Positions 29,713 to 38,412 of a stretch of 48,744 nt of DNA are shown here, one piece after another. Each line of letters begins with the position of its first letter. Position 1 is the first letter of the stretch. The stretch spans positions 1-48,744 of the forward strand of contig NZ_JANCLU010000029.1 in NCBI RefSeq assembly GCF_024294805.1, read 5' to 3'. A program made the translations under genes and the position numbers. A model generated the notes under the pieces. That model saw only the letters and a program-made list of their open reading frames with translations. It was not told the DNA's origin and made no database searches. This DNA is from Alsobacter ponti (GTDB taxonomy: Bacteria; Pseudomonadota; Alphaproteobacteria; Rhizobiales; Beijerinckiaceae).

Positions 29713-32700
29713 TCATGAGGCTCTGGAGGCGACGGCCGGTGCGTCCGGCCCCTCCGCCGCCGCCAGCGCCGCCGCCAGCGAGGCCAGCAGGTCCGTCGTG
29801 GCGGCCTCCGGCCGTCCGCCCGCCGACGCGCCGCCGAGGCTCCGGCGTCCGCGCGCCCACCCAATGATGCTCGTCATCAGCGGCAGCGGTTCCTCGGCGA
29901 CGTAGCGTTCCAGTTCGCCGGCGTGGCGCTCCATCTCGTCCCACTCGCCGTCGCGCACCGCGCGGATCATGGCGGCTCGGCGATACCAGAGGTGGTTGTG
30001 GCTGACGCAGCCGGCGGCGAGGATCGCCTCGGCTTCGTCCTGCGCCTCCCGCGCGGCGGCCGGGGTCGCGGTGAGTGCGAGCAGCCCGAGAACCATCGGG
30101 CCCGAGAAGCCGGGGCCGAACTCCCGCGTCAGTTTCCACGCCTCGCCCGCCATGCGGTTGGCCTCCCGGGCGTCGCCGCGCGCCAGCGCCACCTCGCCGG
30201 ACTGCATGAGCAGGACCGACTCGTAGCGGCGCGTGGCGAGCGACCGGCACCGCTCCAGTGCGTCCTGCTGAAAGGGGTGGGCGTCGTCGTAGCGGCCCAT
30301 CATGGTCATGACGAAGCCCACGGATTGCCGCGCGAACATCTGGGCGTGGGCGTCGCCGATCCTGTCGGCCAGGAAAATGCCTTCCCGCATCGGCTCGAGG
30401 GCGGGTTCCAGCCGGCCCTCGAACACCACGCAATGGCCGGTCATGATGAGATTGGGCACGACGAGGCGGGTCAGGCCCTCGCTTTCGCACAGGGCCACGC
30501 AATCGCGGAACCGGCGGCTCGCCGTCATCATGCGGCCCTGCATATAGGCGGCGTCGGCGAGCCCGCTGAGCGCGCGCGCCTGCCACTCGGGAGAGCCCGA
30601 GCGGGTGGCGTGGGCGAGCGCCCTGTCGTGCTCGGCGGTCGATTCCGCCGTCTGGCCGCGGGCGAAGTGCAGGCTCCCGGCGAGGTAGTGGGATTCCGCC
30701 AGCATCGCGTCGTCGCCGACCGCCTCCAGCGGGGCGGCCGCGCGCTCCAGCGCGGCGAAACCCTCGTCGACGCGGGCCAGCAGCCGGCACCCGGCCGCAA
30801 CGCCGAGCAGCGCGCGGGCGCGCATCGTCTCGTCGGCGGCGAGCGCCAGAGCGTCCTCGGCCGCAGCCAGCGCCTCCGCGCCGCGTCCCGCCAGGAGATG
30901 CAATTCGGCGATGAGGCAGGCGAGCTCCGCCCCATCCTCGGCGGCGGCGGCGATCTCCCGGCCGCGCTCCGCCAGCGCCAGCGCCTCGTCGTGGCGGAAC
31001 AGGGAGGCCTGGTCGCGCGCCGCGGCGAGATAGGCGCGCGCAGCCTCCGGCGCTTCGGCGCGGTCGAGATGCTGGGCGTGGAGCACCGGGTCGTCGGCGA
31101 CGTGCGCGGCGGCGCGCCGGTGCAGCGTTTGGCGCGTGAGGGCGGTCAGCGACTCGTAGATTCCGTCCCGGATCAGCGCGTGCGTGAAGAGGAAATCGTC
31201 GCCGTCCGGCTTCAGGATGAGGTGGCGGACCAGCTCGTCGCACCGGTAGGAGGGCAGTTCGGCGACCGCGCGGACGCCCTCCAGCGTCACGTGCTGCCCC
31301 AGCACCGCAGCCGCCCGCGCGGCGGCGCGGTCGTTCAGCTCCAGCCGGTCGACGCGGGCCAGGATCAGGCTGTGCAGCGAGCCCGGCATCTGCCCCGTGC
31401 TGAGCTCGGTGGCGTTGCGCAGCAGGTGCTCGAGGAACAGCGGATTGCCGCCCGCCCGCTCGACGCAATGCTCGGCCAGCTCGGCGAGCACGCCCAGGCT
31501 GTGCGCGGCCAACGCGCGGGCGTCCTTCGCGCCCAGCGGGCCGATGTCCAGCGTGGTGATCGCGCTCGGGGCGGCGGAGGCGCGCCAGGCGGCGTCGAGC
31601 GGGTCGCCCTCGATCCGCGTCGTCAGCACGAGCAGCGCGCGCGTGCGGGGCAGCCCGGCGGCGAACAGCGCCAGCAGCCGCAGCGTCTCCTCGTCAGCCC
31701 AGTGCGCGTCCTCGATCAGGATCAGCGCGGGCTGGCTTCTGGTGCGCGCCTCGACGAGGCGGATCAGGGCGTCGGCCTTGCCGCGCAGGCGCGCCGTGGC
31801 CTTCATCGCCTCGTAGAGAGGCCGGTCCTCGTCACGCTGGGGCAGGTCCAGCAGATCGCGGACGAACGGAGCATCCTGCGCCGTGATCCCGCCCGGGTCC
31901 GGCGAAGCCGCGAGAACCGCTTCGGCGACGTCGGGTTCGACGGGTGCGGGCAGGCCGAGCAGGCTCGCCACGACCGACGCGACGGAGCCGCGACCGCGCG
32001 CGGTGCCGAAGTCGAGCGCCAGGCCGACATGGGGCGTCACCCCGCGCCGCGCGGCGTCGGCCAGCAGCTCGCGGGCGAGCCGGCTCTTGCCGATGCCGGC
32101 CTCGCCGCGAATGATGACGGCCCGCCCGCCGGCGCGGGAGGCGTCGAGCAGGGCCACGAGCTGGTGCAGCTCGGCCGCCCGCCCCACGAGCGCGCGGTCG
32201 GCTCCGGAGGCGAGCGCGCCGCCCGTCCCCGCCTCGTCGAGACGGTACACGGCGACGAGCCCCTCGAGCCCCTTGAGAGTCACGGGGGGCAGCTCCTCGA
32301 ACCCGCACAGGCCCTCGCAGGCGGCGCGGATGTCGGCGGAGACCACGGTTCCGCCGGCCGGGGCGCGCTCCAGCAGCCGCGCCGCCAGGTTCACCGCGTC
32401 GCCGATCACCGTGTATTCGCTGTGCTGGGCGCTGCCGAGCCCGCTCGCCACGACCGTTCCGGTGGCGATGGCGCTGTGGGCCTGGACCTCGCGACCGAGT
32501 TCGCGCCCCAGCGCCGGCATGGCGCGCTGGATGTCGAGCGCTGCGAGCACGGCCCGGCGCGGGTCGTCCTCGTGCGCCACCGGCGCGCCGAACACCGCCA
32601 TCACGGCGTCGCCGATATGCTTGTCGACGGTTCCCCCATAGCGCGCCACGATGGAGTCAACGACGGCGAAGAAGCGGGTGAGCACGGCGTGCGTCCCCTC

Positions 32701-33018
32701 CGGCCCGAGCAGGCGGGAGAGGGCGGTAAACCCGGTGAGATCGCAGAACAGCACCGTCACCGGGCGGCGGTCGCCCATCTCGGACGATCCGCCGGCGGGC
32801 GGGCGCGGCGCGGCGGGCGGGGGCTCCCGCGCCTCGCCGCCGCGCCGGCGGGCGATGGCGCTGAGCAGCTTGCGGCGATGACCGACGGAGGCGACGCCGA
32901 TGGCCGCCAGATCCTGCTCGGTCAGCTCGGCGAGCACGCTCTCGTCGACATCGTTGGCCGCGAAGGCGTCGGCATACTGGCCGAGCCCGAGCGAGGAGAG
33001 CCATGCGGACACGTCCAT
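29713..33018 (-). CDS. SAM-domain class III adenylate cyclase with AAA ATPase and TPR-like region
   Basis: 1101 residues with four parts. A SAM domain (3-60, WLSSLGLGQYADAFAAND). A class III nucleotide cyclase domain (about 84-260) with metal aspartates D93 (FCDLTGF) and D137 (HIGDAVMAVFG) and the GDAVNLAARL motif with N210 and R214. An AAA/STAND ATPase with P-loop RGEAGIGKS (304-312) and LILIEDAHWADEETLRLL. A long alanine-rich TPR-like helical tail from about 640. Such proteins are thought to combine cAMP synthesis with protein-interaction sensing; the trigger is unknown. No membrane segment, so cytoplasmic. Nearby, 26761 encodes an antiporter with a cyclic-nucleotide domain. Confidence 0.88.
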   Translation of the reverse strand: MDVSAWLSSLGLGQYADAFAANDVDESVLAELTEQDLAAIGVASVGHRRKLLSAIARRRGGEAREPPPAAPRPPAGGSSEMGDRRPVTVLFCDLTGFTALSRLLGPEGTHAVLTRFFAVVDSIVARYGGTVDKHIGDAVMAVFGAPVAHEDDPRRAVLAALDIQRAMPALGRELGREVQAHSAIATGTVVASGLGSAQHSEYTVIGDAVNLAARLLERAPAGGTVVSADIRAACEGLCGFEELPPVTLKGLEGLVAVYRLDEAGTGGALASGADRALVGRAAELHQLVALLDASRAGGRAVIIRGEAGIGKSRLARELLADAARRGVTPHVGLALDFGTARGRGSVASVVASLLGLPAPVEPDVAEAVLAASPDPGGITAQDAPFVRDLLDLPQRDEDRPLYEAMKATARLRGKADALIRLVEARTRSQPALILIEDAHWADEETLRLLALFAAGLPRTRALLVLTTRIEGDPLDAAWRASAAPSAITTLDIGPLGAKDARALAAHSLGVLAELAEHCVERAGGNPLFLEHLLRNATELSTGQMPGSLHSLILARVDRLELNDRAAARAAAVLGQHVTLEGVRAVAELPSYRCDELVRHLILKPDGDDFLFTHALIRDGIYESLTALTRQTLHRRAAAHVADDPVLHAQHLDRAEAPEAARAYLAAARDQASLFRHDEALALAERGREIAAAAEDGAELACLIAELHLLAGRGAEALAAAEDALALAADETMRARALLGVAAGCRLLARVDEGFAALERAAAPLEAVGDDAMLAESHYLAGSLHFARGQTAESTAEHDRALAHATRSGSPEWQARALSGLADAAYMQGRMMTASRRFRDCVALCESEGLTRLVVPNLIMTGHCVVFEGRLEPALEPMREGIFLADRIGDAHAQMFARQSVGFVMTMMGRYDDAHPFQQDALERCRSLATRRYESVLLMQSGEVALARGDAREANRMAGEAWKLTREFGPGFSGPMVLGLLALTATPAAAREAQDEAEAILAAGCVSHNHLWYRRAAMIRAVRDGEWDEMERHAGELERYVAEEPLPLMTSIIGWARGRRSLGGASAGGRPEAATTDLLASLAAALAAAEGPDAPAVASRAS

Positions 33019-33169
33019 GGGTTTTCCCCCGGCGTCCTGCGCAGGATAGCAGATTTCGCGTGGGGATTGCAGAACCCCGACACAGGCCGGGCGCGCCGCG
33101 GGCGGCGGTTCACTCTTCCGGGACGTGGAGCGGCCGCCGCGCTCTCGTGCGCGGCGGCGCGCGGCCGGA

Positions 33170-33457
33170 CTACAGCGCGGCCATGATGCCCCGATAGTCG
33201 GCTTCCGCGAACGCCTTGATGCTGCGGGTGCGCACCGATCCGCCGGCGGCGAGTTTCAGCTGGAATTTCGCGTAGGCCTCGTCGCTCGGCGCGTCGACGA
33301 TGCAGACCATGTCCATGTCGCCGAGGGTGAGGAAGGCCTGCTCGATCTTGATGCCGAGGCCGTGCGCCATGTCGCGGGCCTTGTCGAGCCGCTGCGGCGA
33401 CTCCTTCGCGGCTTTCACGCCCTGGTCCGTCCAGCTGATCAGCGCGATGAATTTCAT
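33170..33457 (-). CDS. GYD-domain protein
   Basis: 95-residue soluble alpha/beta barrel-type protein of the GYD family: MKFIALISWTDQGVKAAKES, IKIEQAFLTLGDMDMVCIVDAP, and LAAGGSVRTRSIKAF. Function of the family is unknown. The ATG at 33457 has GGAGGAG seven bases upstream, which decides it over a longer in-frame extension. It lies 151 bp upstream of the cyclase gene on the same strand and might share its transcript. Confidence 0.85.
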   Translation of the reverse strand: MKFIALISWTDQGVKAAKESPQRLDKARDMAHGLGIKIEQAFLTLGDMDMVCIVDAPSDEAYAKFQLKLAAGGSVRTRSIKAFAEADYRGIMAAL

Positions 33458-33840
33458 GACCGTCTCCTCCCAGGCTGCCGGCGGGGCCGGCTCCCTTCCG
33501 CCGGTCCGCGGCGGAATGCAGGTCCCTCGATCGCCAGGCTTTGGCGCGGGCGTTGTCGGCGCGCGGTGGAGGCGACTTGGCGGTCGGAGGCGAAACGACG
33601 GAGAACGCGCGGTCCCAGCGACCGGCGGCCGAAAACCTAACATAAGGCAAGTTTCGCCAGAAGCTGGCGGGAGTGCGCGGGCGCACGCGACCGGGGCGAT
33701 GATTTTCATGCCTGGCCCGGCAAGCGGCGGGGTGCGGATTCGCACATCGTTCGCGTTTCGCTCCGTGTTTGGGGCGCGTAGCGTGTGGGATCGGCCGTTC
33801 TTGGCCGGTGCGTGTCCTCGTGCTTTGGGCAGGAGGTTCC
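33458..33840. other. Intergenic region between divergent genes
   Basis: No gene recognised. It holds a small perfect stem CGCCAG-AAG-CTGGCG (33655-33669) and, just before it, an imperfect palindrome CCTAACATAAGG (about 33636-33647) that could be a regulator site. The plus-strand ribosome site GCAGGAGG for the next gene is at its end. Confidence 0.4.
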
Positions 33841-34086
33841 ATGAAGAAGAGCGTAGCGTTTGCGCTGGCGGCGGCGTCCGTCGCCAGCTTCGTCGCGGTC
33901 ACGGTCGTGCCCGCCGACGCGCGGCTGGCCTCGAACCGGCTGGCCGCGAACCGGCTGGCCGCCAACCGGCTCGCCGCGAACCGGCTCGCCGCCAACGCGG
34001 CGACCGAGAAGGCCATGTTCGACACCCGGGCCGTCAGCCTCAGCAGGGTGACGCTGAAGGACGGAACGGTCGTCGACACGAAGTAG
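33841..34086 (+). CDS. Small exported protein with ANRLA pentapeptide repeats
   Basis: 81 residues. A signal peptide (MKKSVAFALAAASVASFVAV, cleavage near PADA, residue 27) is followed by four near-perfect pentapeptides S/A-N-R-L-A (31-50) and a short C-terminal part, AMFDTRAVSLSRVTLKDG. The regular amphipathic five-residue period suggests a beta-helix-like or coiled element, but the function is unknown. It starts at ATG 33841 behind GCAGGAGG. It ends 8 bp before the ADYC-domain gene, so the two are probably coupled. Confidence 0.7.
   Translation: MKKSVAFALAAASVASFVAVTVVPADARLASNRLAANRLAANRLAANRLAANAATEKAMFDTRAVSLSRVTLKDGTVVDTK
33931..33990 (+). repeat. Four 15-bp tandem repeats encoding (S/A)NRLA
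   Basis: Units of the form GCGAACCGGCTGGCC, differing mainly at wobble positions (gcg/gcc, ctg/ctc). Wobble divergence with constant protein sequence points to selection on the peptide. The copy number could vary between strains. Confidence 0.85.
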
Positions 34087-34094
34087 CCGGACAG

Positions 34095-34907
34095 GTGGTC
34101 TGGGCGCTTCGACGGTTCGCGTTGGCGCTCCTGAGCGCCGGCGTGGCGCTGTCCTTCGCCTCGGCGGGACAGCCGGACCGTCCGCGCGTCCAGGCCATCG
34201 GGTCCGACCTCACGCTGACCCTGCCGGACGGGCGCGTGCTGGGACCGGCCGACCTCGTCGGCGCGGTGCTCTCCATCGACGCCGACGGCGGCGGCGAGCA
34301 GGCGGTGCGGATCGACGCCGTCGAGGATGATCCGGACGACCCCGCCAAGGATATCCGCCTTTACAGCCTCTCGGTGCGCGATCCCGCGTCCGGGGCGTGG
34401 TCGCCCTTCTGCCTGCCGGGTCCGGACGGCGTCGCCAAGGCCTTTCCGCTGAGCGGGCGCTGGACGGCGGACGGACGGCACGTCCGCGACGAGGCGGCGT
34501 TCTCGCTGATCTGCACCGGGGGCGCCATCGGCAAGTGCGTGCGCTGGGGCTACAAGCCGTGGCGCGCCTCGGCCAAGGGGGCGGACCTCTGGGACGCCCA
34601 CCAGGCCTGTGTGCGGATGGTGCGGGCCGACTATGCCGGGGACGGCGTCGGCCATACCCGCGACGACACGCCGATCGACCTGTTCGACCGCCTCGGGATC
34701 AACCTGCCGGCCGGCGATCCCGGCGGCCTGACCTTCGAGGCGGCGTGGGGTCCGGACGGGGCGGTGTGCGTGCGCAAGACCCGCTACCGGGAGTTGATGA
34801 CGCTGGAGGCGCTGGAGCGCGCGGTCCCGGCGCTGCGGGGGCATACCGGGGAGGCCTGCCGGGAGGATGTGGCGGACCCGCGTGTGCTGGTGCTCAATCG
34901 ATCATAA
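34095..34907 (+). CDS. ADYC-domain exported protein
   Basis: 270 residues starting at GTG 34095. A hydrophobic signal segment FALALLSAGVALSFASAG (residues 8-25) is followed by a beta-rich part and an ADYC-type domain: CTGGAIGKCVRWGYKPWR, then HQACVRMVRADYAGDGVGHTRDDTPIDLFDRLGI (about 167-203). The usual ADYC tetrapeptide reads ADYA here, so the eponymous cysteine is missing; other cysteines (AFSLIC, GKC, QAC, VCVRK, EAC) remain. The family has no assigned function. Located 8 bp after the ANRLA-repeat gene. Confidence 0.7.
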   Translation: MVWALRRFALALLSAGVALSFASAGQPDRPRVQAIGSDLTLTLPDGRVLGPADLVGAVLSIDADGGGEQAVRIDAVEDDPDDPAKDIRLYSLSVRDPASGAWSPFCLPGPDGVAKAFPLSGRWTADGRHVRDEAAFSLICTGGAIGKCVRWGYKPWRASAKGADLWDAHQACVRMVRADYAGDGVGHTRDDTPIDLFDRLGINLPAGDPGGLTFEAAWGPDGAVCVRKTRYRELMTLEALERAVPALRGHTGEACREDVADPRVLVLNRS

Positions 34908-35120
34908 TCGGGCGTTTATTGATGCGGCCCGCCCTTTTAAGGCGATTGAGCGTGCAGTTAAGCAACGCCACGAGAGAATTAAGCTCAAAACCGGCCGGGC
35001 TTCGGAACTCGGCGCGAATTTTTGCGAATCCGCGCTCTGACCGGGCGTCCTGGCCCTCCTGTCCCGCGACCGAACCGGGCGCGCCGAGCGCGATGGCCTG
35101 AGGACGGCGCGACCCAAACC

Positions 35121-35390
35121 TCAAAAAATATGCCCCAGCACTTTGGCGCCGGTATGGCTGGCGAAGCCGTACACGCCCATGCCGATGGCGACGACCACGA
35201 GGAACGCCGCGGCGACGGTGGCGGCGCGCTCGGCCGGCGGCTGCCAGGCCCAGGATTGCGCCAGGCGGCCCATCCAGGAGGGCAGGGCGATGGCGCCGCC
35301 GGCGTGCTCCACCTTGCGCGGGCGCGCGAAGACGGGTCGCGCGGGCGGAGTCATGACGGGGCCGGTGGCGGGGGAGCCGCGCCGCTTCAT
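35121..35390 (-). CDS. Small C-terminally anchored membrane protein
   Basis: 89 residues: a Pro/Arg-rich cytoplasmic part, then one helix at about 60-78 (AATVAAAFLVVVAIGMGVYGF) near the C-terminus. The ATG at 35390 follows TCGAGGAGTGTCCC. No family recognised. Convergent to the ADYC gene. Confidence 0.6.
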   Translation of the reverse strand: MKRRGSPATGPVMTPPARPVFARPRKVEHAGGAIALPSWMGRLAQSWAWQPPAERAATVAAAFLVVVAIGMGVYGFASHTGAKVLGHIF

Positions 35391-35698
35391 GGGACACTCC
35401 TCGAATTTCGTTGACGAAAGGCAGGTTAGCAGAGCGCCGGCGCCCGCGCGCGAAAGCCCTGTTTTAACGTTACGGCCGGCGGCGAAACTCCCGCCTTTCC
35501 GTTCACCATGAAGGTGCGGATACGCGCGGCGTGCGCGCGCGCCGGCCGTTTCCGCCGGGCGCTTCGCTCTCGCCATGCCCGCAGCGCATGAAACCCGTCG
35601 CTCATCTCTTGCGTTTTTTCGGCGTGCTGCGACGCTCACGGCCGGTTGCCGTCGCGGCCCGGTCCGCGATGGGCAACCGACAGGGGAGGGACGGACGC
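35391..35698. other. Intergenic region upstream of the cfa-like gene
   Basis: No independent gene seen. In-frame codons upstream of the methyltransferase start are open but carry no conserved sequence. GGGGAGGG at its end is the ribosome site of that gene. Confidence 0.4.
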
Positions 35699-36946
35699 AT
35701 GCGTCTCCTCGAGCTTCTCCTTCGCACCCGCATCACCAGTGGAACCTTGCGCGTCACGGACTGGAAGGGGCGCGTCGCCACGTTCGGCGACGGCGAACCC
35801 GTCGTCGCGGTGCGCATCCATGACAGTCGAACGCTGACCCGGCTGGTGCTGGACCCGCAGCTCGCGCTGGGCGAGGCCTTCATGGAGGGCTCGCTGACGA
35901 TGGAGCAGGGCGACGTCTACGACCTGCTGGACCTGGTGCTCGCCAGCGCCGGTTGGAGTTACCCGGACTGGTCCTCGATCGTCGGCGCGCGCCTGCGCGG
36001 CCTCTTGCGTCGCGCGGCGCAGTTCAACCCGGCGGAGCGCGCCAGGCGCAACGTCGCCGCGCATTACGACCTCACCGAGGAGTTCTTCCGCCTCTTCCTC
36101 GACGAGGACATGCAGTATTCCTGCGCCTATTTCCTCAGCCCCGAGGACACGCTGGAGCAGGCGCAGCAGCAGAAGAAGCGGCACATCGCCGCCAAGCTGC
36201 TGCTGAAGCCGGGCCAGCGCGTGCTCGACATCGGCTCCGGCTGGGGCGGGCTGGCGCTGACGCTGAACGCCATGGCGGGCGTCGACGTCACCGGGCTCAC
36301 CCTGTCGGAACGCCAGGCGGAGGTGGCGCGCGAGCGCGCGCGGGTGGCGGGGCGCGAGGACGAGGTGCGCTTCCTGCTGCAGGACTACCGCGCCGCCACC
36401 GGCTCCTACGACCGCATCGTCTCCGTCGGCATGTTCGAGCATGTCGGCGTCAATCACTACGGGACTTACTTTCGCGCGGTGCGCGACCTCCTGAAGGAGG
36501 ACGGCGTGGCGGTGGTCCACGCCATCGGGCGCGCCGACGGTCCCGGCAGCACCAATCCGTGGATCGCCCGCTACATCTTCCCGGGCGGCTACTCGCCTGC
36601 GCTCTCCGAGGTGGTCCCGTGGATCGAGCGGGCGGGCCTCCACATCACGGACATCGAGATCCTGCGCCTGCATTACGCCGAAACGCTGCGCCAATGGCGG
36701 CGGCGTTTCCTCGCCAGGCGCGACGTGGCGGCGAAGCTCTACGACGAGCGCTTCTGCCGGATGTGGGAGTTCTATCTGGCGGCCTGCGAGGCGACGTTCC
36801 GCCATGCCGGTCACATGGTGTTCCAGATCCAGATGGCGCGCCGGATCGACGCCGTGCCGCTGACCCGCGACTATATCGGCGAAGCCGAAAAGCGCCTCGC
36901 CGGGCCGCGCGCGCGAGCTTCAAAGTCCGTGCCGAAATACGCCTGA
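35699..36946 (+). CDS. cfa: Cyclopropane-fatty-acyl-phospholipid synthase family methyltransferase
   Basis: 415 residues. The enzyme class transfers a methylene from SAM onto unsaturated phospholipid acyl chains at the membrane surface. The N-terminal domain (1-110) has ALGEAFMEGSLTMEQGDVYDLL; then NVAAHYDLTEEFFRLFLD and MQYSCAYFLSPEDTLEQAQ; the SAM loop VLDIGSGWGGLAL (about 175-187); MFEHVGVNHYGTYF; and a C-terminal HYAETLRQWRRRF. I chose ATG 35699 because GGGGAGGG stands upstream and MRLLELLLRT fits family starts; ATG 35670 would add ten residues. Related enzymes can be tuberculostearate or mycolic-type methylases. Confidence 0.92.
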   Translation: MRLLELLLRTRITSGTLRVTDWKGRVATFGDGEPVVAVRIHDSRTLTRLVLDPQLALGEAFMEGSLTMEQGDVYDLLDLVLASAGWSYPDWSSIVGARLRGLLRRAAQFNPAERARRNVAAHYDLTEEFFRLFLDEDMQYSCAYFLSPEDTLEQAQQQKKRHIAAKLLLKPGQRVLDIGSGWGGLALTLNAMAGVDVTGLTLSERQAEVARERARVAGREDEVRFLLQDYRAATGSYDRIVSVGMFEHVGVNHYGTYFRAVRDLLKEDGVAVVHAIGRADGPGSTNPWIARYIFPGGYSPALSEVVPWIERAGLHITDIEILRLHYAETLRQWRRRFLARRDVAAKLYDERFCRMWEFYLAACEATFRHAGHMVFQIQMARRIDAVPLTRDYIGEAEKRLAGPRARASKSVPKYA

Positions 36947-37100
36947 TCGCCCCGGAATCCGGGACGGAACAGGGCCGCGTTCGCGACTTCAGTTGGAATC
37001 AATGCAAATTCCGACCACTTCCGCCCGTTGTTCGGCTTGACGTTGAGTGAAGCTCAACCGTTGAGGGGACGATCGGCTGGGCGTTGAGCTTGTTAAAGGC

Positions 37101-37240
37101 CTTTTCAGTAAGGACGCGCTTCGCGCGAACTGATTGCGCTGGGCCCCGGGCTCGGTTCCGCTTCCGCTGCACCGACCCGGGGACGGGCGGGCCGGAGGCC
37201 CGCAACCCCAAAGGGCGGACGCGTGTCCGCCCGTTCCCGG
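37101..37240. repeat. Direct repeat copy A (about 140 bp)
   Basis: Shares nearly all bases with copy B at 37352-37492, offset 251-252 bp. Differences include a one-base indel near the GCGCGAAC segment and a C/G change before AAAGGGCGG. It contains two hairpins, GCGGGCC-GGA-GGCCCGC and GGGCGGAC-GCGT-GTCCGCCC. Confidence 0.88.
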
Positions 37241-37277
37241 AACCCCAAAGGGCGGACGTCAGTCCGCCCGTTCCCGG
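37204..37277. repeat. Two tandem 37-bp hairpin units
   Basis: Units 37204-37240 and 37241-37277 each read AACCCCAAAGGGCGGAC, a four-base centre (GCGT or GTCA), GTCCGCCCGTTCCCGG. Each forms an eight-base-pair GGGCGGAC/GTCCGCCC hairpin on either strand. They lie between convergent genes and could act as bidirectional mRNA 3' ends, though no T-run follows. Confidence 0.8.
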
Positions 37278-37351
37278 AACCCCGGAGCGATAGCGGAGGG
37301 GTGTCCGGGATCCAGCGCATGGATGCTGCCGCGAAGCGGCGCTTTCTAAGC

Positions 37352-37492
37352 CTTTTTAGTAAGGACGCGCTGGCGCGCGAACAGATTGCGCTGGGCCCCG
37401 GGCTCGGTTCCGCTTCCGCTGCACCGACCCGGGGACGGGCGGGCCGGAGGCCCGCAACCGCAAAGGGCGGACGCGTGTCCGCCCGTTCCCGG
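37352..37492. repeat. Direct repeat copy B (about 140 bp)
   Basis: Second copy of the element at 37101-37240, ending with a single 37-bp-type hairpin unit rather than two. The rest of the 36947-37537 gap holds no gene that I can see. Confidence 0.88.
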
Positions 37493-37537
37493 GCCCTCCG
37501 CCATGCTGCGGGGTTCCGGGACCGGGGACGACCGCGC

Positions 37538-38014
37538 TCAGGGGCGGCGGCGGACGCAGAGATAGGCGTGCTCGGCGGTGGAGCGGACGAAGACGAACGG
37601 CGCCTTCATCGCGATGCGCGAGCGGCCTCCGTCGGGGAACACGACGTCGTAGACCCGCGCGCTCAGGCGGCGGGCCGAACCCGCCGGCGTCGCACCCGCG
37701 CCGTCGGCCAGCGGGCCGCCGTCCTCGGCGTAGCGCTCCGGCCACCAGTCGCCGACGACCTCGTTGTCGACGAGCTGCGCGCAGGACCACGCGCCGGCGA
37801 AGGGAGCGCGCTCGGCCGCCCAAGCGGCGCGCGCCGGTCCCAGCGTCACGGCGGCGAGCGCGGAGGCGATGAGGACGCGAGCGGGGGAGGGACGGCCGGC
37901 GCGGGGCGGACCCGGGCGCTGCGATACGAGCGGGGGACCGGCGGCTGCCTCGAGGCCGTGACCGACGAAACCAAAACCGGCGAGCCCGGCATCTTCGGGG
38001 GAATGACGACGCAT
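37538..38014 (-). CDS. Hypothetical exported protein
   Basis: Up to 158 residues with the ATG at 38014. The first 45 residues are Gly/Pro-rich and may not be translated; the convincing part begins at a signal peptide, RVLIASALAAVTLGPARAAWA. The mature portion, WSCAQLVDNEVVGDWWPERY followed by VYDVVFPDGGRSRIAMKAPFVFVRSTAEHAYLCVRR, has two cysteines likely paired in the periplasm. I do not recognise a family. The start is unsettled because no good ATG lies directly before the signal peptide. Confidence 0.5.
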   Translation of the reverse strand: MRRHSPEDAGLAGFGFVGHGLEAAAGPPLVSQRPGPPRAGRPSPARVLIASALAAVTLGPARAAWAAERAPFAGAWSCAQLVDNEVVGDWWPERYAEDGGPLADGAGATPAGSARRLSARVYDVVFPDGGRSRIAMKAPFVFVRSTAEHAYLCVRRRP

Positions 38015-38412
38015 CCCGGACGGCGCAGGCGGGTGCGCGCGTCCGCTGTCGGCTGGACCTGCATGTCCTGGCCAGATCCGGGATGCGGGACGTGAAGTCC
38101 GCTCCCCCGCGTCCGTCATACTGTCCGGGGGATGTGCGGTTTGTGCTGCGGCGGTGGCTCCATCGAGACCTCCGGCGTTTGCGCCGCCCGTGATCGGCGA
38201 CCAAAGGAAGGGTCCGCCCAAGCGCCCGGGGAGTCAAGCGCCAGCTCCGCCAGTTCGGCGTCGCAGCCGGCGTGCCGGGGCGCACGGGCGGCGCGCTGAT
38301 CGGCCCACGTTGGAACGGCCTGCCCGCCGGCCCCCGCGGAACGGGTTTGCGCGCGGGGGGATCGCGCCCGGGGTCGAATCCGTGGCATGACGGGGCTCCC
38401 GGAGACTCCCCC
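38015..38412. other. Intergenic region between divergent genes
   Basis: GC-rich, no gene or clear promoter seen. A GGGTCGAATCC string near 38366-38379 recalls a tRNA T-loop, but no tRNA surrounds it. Confidence 0.35.

Noticed and set aside
29923-33186. Long open frame antisense to the adenylate cyclase gene
   Set aside because: No domain or start signal; the minus strand encodes clear SAM, cyclase and AAA motifs.
37100-37495. Remnant of an insertion sequence
   Set aside because: No transposase fragment or terminal inverted repeats were found; the hairpin units look like extragenic palindromes instead.
36947-37537. CRISPR array
   Set aside because: Repeats are about 140 bp and tandem 37-bp hairpins without unique spacers; no cas genes in the window.
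38355-38395. T-loop-like string GGGTCGAATCC suggesting a tRNA
   Set aside because: No matching T-stem, anticodon arm or acceptor stem around it.
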